A stretch of DNA of 64,000 nucleotides. Source: Leptolyngbya subtilissima AS-A7 (GTDB lineage: Bacteria; Cyanobacteriota; Cyanobacteriia; Phormidesmidales; Phormidesmidaceae). The position numbers and the translations under genes were made by a program. Below the pieces are notes generated by a model. It had not been told where the DNA came from. It saw only the letters and a program-made list of their open reading frames with translations, and made no database searches. The stretch is taken from NCBI RefSeq assembly GCF_039962255.1, contig NZ_JAMPKY010000011.1, forward strand, positions 219,796-283,795, given 5' to 3'. Below are positions 61,551 to 64,000 of this stretch, in pieces. Within the stretch, counting starts at the first letter, position 1. Each line of letters starts with the position of its first letter.

Positions 61551-63587
61551 CTAGCCTCCAACGCGCGAGGGGGTGAGCTGGGGCTGGGCCACAGGCTCTC
61601 CCTCAAGCAGCAGGTTGCGAATCAGCCGAGCCAGGCCGCGCTGAGCCAGTTTTGCTACCACCTGCTGACCCATCGCCTGGGTCTCAGGCTTGAACAACAG
61701 CGTCGGAATCCGGGTCGCTACCTGGGCGGCATCAAAGCCGGGGGTGTCTTTGAGAATGTCGAGAATGCGACGCAGGTTGTCGAGGTCATTGGGGGCAGCG
61801 GCGGCCGCAGTCGGCAGATCCTTCTTGAGGCCAAATCGGCGCTGCACGGCGGTGGTCAAGTTTTGTACTGTGCTTTGGCCAAAGTTGTCGAGGCTATTGA
61901 CCAGTTCGCCGACAATGCGATCGCGCAAGAATGAGCCCCGGTCTGAGAACAAAAACTCCAGCGTCTGGTCGATCAGCCGATCCATGTCATATTCATCGCT
62001 GCTGCGGGCGTTGCGCAGCAGGTTTTCCAGCCGGTTCCAGCGAAAGCTGCCATCCTTAAACAGCAGGTCTTGTAGAGAGGCCCGTAGCTCTGGCGATTGG
62101 TCGGTGAGCAGCCGCTTGGCCACATAGGGGTAGGCCTTGCTCAGCACCTTAAAGTCAGGGTCAACGTTGATGGCGATGCCCTCTAGGGTCACCAGCGATC
62201 GAATGATCAGCGCGTAGTAGGCCGGCACCCGAAACGGGTACTCGTACATCAGCGCCGAAAATTCGTCGGTGATGCTCTTAAAGTTCAGCTCGGCGACGCT
62301 GGCCCCCAGGGCGTTGCTAAACACGTTGGCCAGGGCCGGAATAATCGGCGTCAGGTCGGTGTCGGGGGTGAGAAACTCCAGCTTGACGTAGTCGTTGGCC
62401 AGCCCCTCGAAGTCGCGGTTGACCATGTGCACCACCGCCTCAATCAGGCCGTAGCGCTGGTAGGGCTTGACCTCGCTCATCATGCCAAAGTCGAGGTAGG
62501 CCAGCTTGCCGTCCGCCATGGCCAGCAGGTTGCCGGGGTGGGGATCGGCGTGAAAGAAGCCGTGCTCTAGCAGCTGCCGTAGCGAGCACTGCACCCCTAC
62601 ATCAATTAAGTGGGTGGCGTCGATGCCTAGACTGTCTAGCTTATCGACGTTGGTGAGCTTGGTGCCCTCAATCCACTCCATGGTTAGCACCCGGCGGGCG
62701 GTGTACTGGGGGTAGATGTGGGGTACGTAGATATCGGGAATGTGGTTGTAGAGGCTGGCAAAGCGTTGGGCGTTTTCACCCTCGTGGGTGTAGTCCATTT
62801 CCTCGAAGATGCGCTCGCCAAATTCATCTAGGATGGCCACCAGGTCGCTGCGAATCTGGCTGATGCGGTTAGTGGCAAAGCGGGCCAGCCCACGCAGAAT
62901 GTGCAGGTCGAGGGCAATGTTGCGAGCCAGGCCGGGGCGCTGCACCTTGATGGCTACGTCTTCGCCGCTGTGCAGTTTGCCTTTGTAGACTTGGCCTAGG
63001 GATGCCGCTGCGATCGGGTTTTCAGAAATTTCGGCGTAGATCTGGCTGGGGGGTGCGCCCAACTCTTCTTGAATAAAGCGGTAGGCGGTGACGTTGGGAA
63101 AGGGTGGAATCTGGTCTTGCAGCTTAGTCAGCTCTTCGAGGAAGAGCGGCGGCACCAGGTCGGGCCGGGTGGAGAGGGCCTGGCCGATTTTGATGTATGC
63201 GGGGCCGAGGTTGGTGAGCATGGTGCGCAGCTGAGCTGCCCGCTTAATCTCGTTTTCGGCGCTGCGACCGGCGCGAGCATCGAGCCAGAGCTGGGCAAAG
63301 AAGCTAATCAGCGGCAAGAAAATGCCGACAAACCGCGCCCAAACTTGAAAGGGGCGGCGGCGGTAGTGTTTGGCGATCGCCGCTGGGTCATAGCCAAACG
63401 ACTCAAAGGGGTCTTGGGCTTTGGTGGCTAGGGTGCGAGGCCGGGGCGCAGCCAGGACGGGCTCAGGTATGGCAACCACGGTCGGCTCGGTCATCACCTC
63501 TCCGGTTACCGTAATGGCTTCAGCGTCGATGATATCGACAGACTCACCGTAGTGCTGAGCCGAATCCTGGGTGGTATTTAAAGCCAT
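61551..63587 (-). CDS. ABC1/AarF family atypical kinase
   Basis: The 678-residue product is an ADCK/UbiB-type protein kinase-like ATPase. It has an N-terminal linker (1-90) with one hydrophobic stretch, the KxGQ motif (YIKIGQALSTRPDLVPP near 142-158), the Ala-rich loop AAASLGQVYKGKLHSGEDVAIKVQRPG, and the catalytic FHADPHPGNLL and YLDFGMMSEV. A long C-terminal helical region (about 450-678) is typical of cyanobacterial ABC1 proteins. Members support quinone or prenyl-lipid metabolism and stress responses. ATG at 63587. Confidence 0.92.
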   Translation of the reverse strand: MALNTTQDSAQHYGESVDIIDAEAITVTGEVMTEPTVVAIPEPVLAAPRPRTLATKAQDPFESFGYDPAAIAKHYRRRPFQVWARFVGIFLPLISFFAQLWLDARAGRSAENEIKRAAQLRTMLTNLGPAYIKIGQALSTRPDLVPPLFLEELTKLQDQIPPFPNVTAYRFIQEELGAPPSQIYAEISENPIAAASLGQVYKGKLHSGEDVAIKVQRPGLARNIALDLHILRGLARFATNRISQIRSDLVAILDEFGERIFEEMDYTHEGENAQRFASLYNHIPDIYVPHIYPQYTARRVLTMEWIEGTKLTNVDKLDSLGIDATHLIDVGVQCSLRQLLEHGFFHADPHPGNLLAMADGKLAYLDFGMMSEVKPYQRYGLIEAVVHMVNRDFEGLANDYVKLEFLTPDTDLTPIIPALANVFSNALGASVAELNFKSITDEFSALMYEYPFRVPAYYALIIRSLVTLEGIAINVDPDFKVLSKAYPYVAKRLLTDQSPELRASLQDLLFKDGSFRWNRLENLLRNARSSDEYDMDRLIDQTLEFLFSDRGSFLRDRIVGELVNSLDNFGQSTVQNLTTAVQRRFGLKKDLPTAAAAAPNDLDNLRRILDILKDTPGFDAAQVATRIPTLLFKPETQAMGQQVVAKLAQRGLARLIRNLLLEGEPVAQPQLTPSRVGG

Positions 63588-64000
63588 AGCGCGCTCAGAG
63601 AGAGGATTGAAAACCGAGGGATTGATAGTCGGGGAGGCTGAGGCGATCGCCTAAATCGCTCCCGTTAACTATTGTAACGGCTTAGTCTCCGAATCCTCGG
63701 TGGTGACCTCCCTACTTCCTCCGATCGGCTTGTGTCAATGGGGGGAGCTTGTGGGCCCTCACCCACGGATGGCCGGTTTTGCAGTTTGCCCCCTCTTCGA
63801 GAAGAGCAAGCTCTACATCCCCCAACCCCTTCTCCCGTTTTGGGAGAAGGGGGCCAGATTCAAAGTCCCTCTCCCGATCTGGGGGAAGGATTTAGCGATT
63901 ATCTTAATTGTCAACCACTTGTAGCTGGTGTGGCCGTCTGAGGGGGTTCTGTATCCTTCGGGTTTCGCCAAGATTGGCCTTGGGTGACCAGCGCATTGAG
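63588..64000. other. Upstream region of the ABC1 gene, no gene seen
   Basis: This is intergenic sequence to the end of the window. Apart from the repeat at 63819-63896, I see no open frame with protein-like composition. The promoter of the ABC1 gene should lie between 63588 and about 63700, but no clear boxes stand out. Confidence 0.3.
63819..63896. repeat. Dispersed double-hairpin repeat, copy B
   Basis: CCCCTTCTCCC (63826-63836) and GGGAGAAGGGG (63842-63852) form an 11-base stem, followed by CCAGATTCAAAGTCCCTCTC and AAGGATTTAG shared with 57313-57408. Confidence 0.75.

Overview
The window comes from a cyanobacterium. The evidence is the very frequent palindrome GCGATCGC (HIP1-like) in genes and spacers, together with PsbQ, the small cytochrome b6f subunit PetL, a CpcT/CpeT-type bilin lyase, the phylloquinone genes menA-menC-menE, the OpcA activator next to glucose-6-phosphate dehydrogenase, and many small proteins of families I know only from cyanobacteria. 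The high GC content and gene repertoire would fit a Leptolyngbya/Nodosilinea-type filamentous lineage, but that is inference. No phage, conjugative element, intact insertion sequence, CRISPR array or rRNA was seen. The window is ordinary chromosome, densely coded, with many small palindromic repeats.

Layout. 0-3.5 kb: plus-strand run of a DUF4230 protein, a glutathione S-transferase and a GlcE-like flavoprotein, then a SnoaL-like protein. 3.5-12 kb: minus-strand genes for a methyltransferase, a second GST, a bilin lyase, an RTX calcium-binding protein and a HAD hydrolase, ending with a two-gene unit of a Rieske oxygenase and an FAD desaturase with a built-in Rieske domain. I read that unit as a candidate aromatic-carotenoid (synechoxanthin-type) pathway. 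12-16 kb: ABC-2 permease, amidotransferase, beta-hydroxyacid dehydrogenase, a DUF2949 gene with a long upstream region, and a decayed Uma2 gene. 16-25 kb: minus-strand metabolism with a ThiO-like oxidase, psbQ, folP, a polar amino-acid ABC transporter with an upstream NtcA-like site, trpC, lpdA, a SpoU methyltransferase and tRNA-Leu(CAG).

25-35 kb: murA, an FAD oxidoreductase, a divergent pair (pentapeptide membrane protein / phosphodiester glycosidase), the overlapping menA-menC-menE operon and an SSB-like gene. 35-43 kb: alpha/beta hydrolase, then fbp-zwf-opcA (switch between the reductive and oxidative pentose phosphate routes), pdeM and an SH3 lipoprotein. 43-47 kb: three-gene exopolysaccharide module (GT4 transferase, polyprenyl-phosphate sugar transferase, O-antigen-ligase-like polymerase) whose 3' end overlaps petL. 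47-54 kb: aroB, hisB, DUF2993, a DEDDh exonuclease, an antiporter and an orphan CheB-type protein. 54-64 kb: COG2509-like flavoprotein, 2OG-Fe(II) oxygenase, DUF411 protein, a divergent UV-repair pair (UvsE / spore-photoproduct-lyase family), PAP2 phosphatase and an ABC1/AarF kinase.

The most rewarding second looks are the double-Rieske carotenoid candidate, the 31-residue petL, the palindromic and heptad-rich repeats that have entered coding sequence (inside menE and at the 3' ends of at least three genes), and the NtcA-like site. I found no strong candidate for a wholly new multi-gene system.
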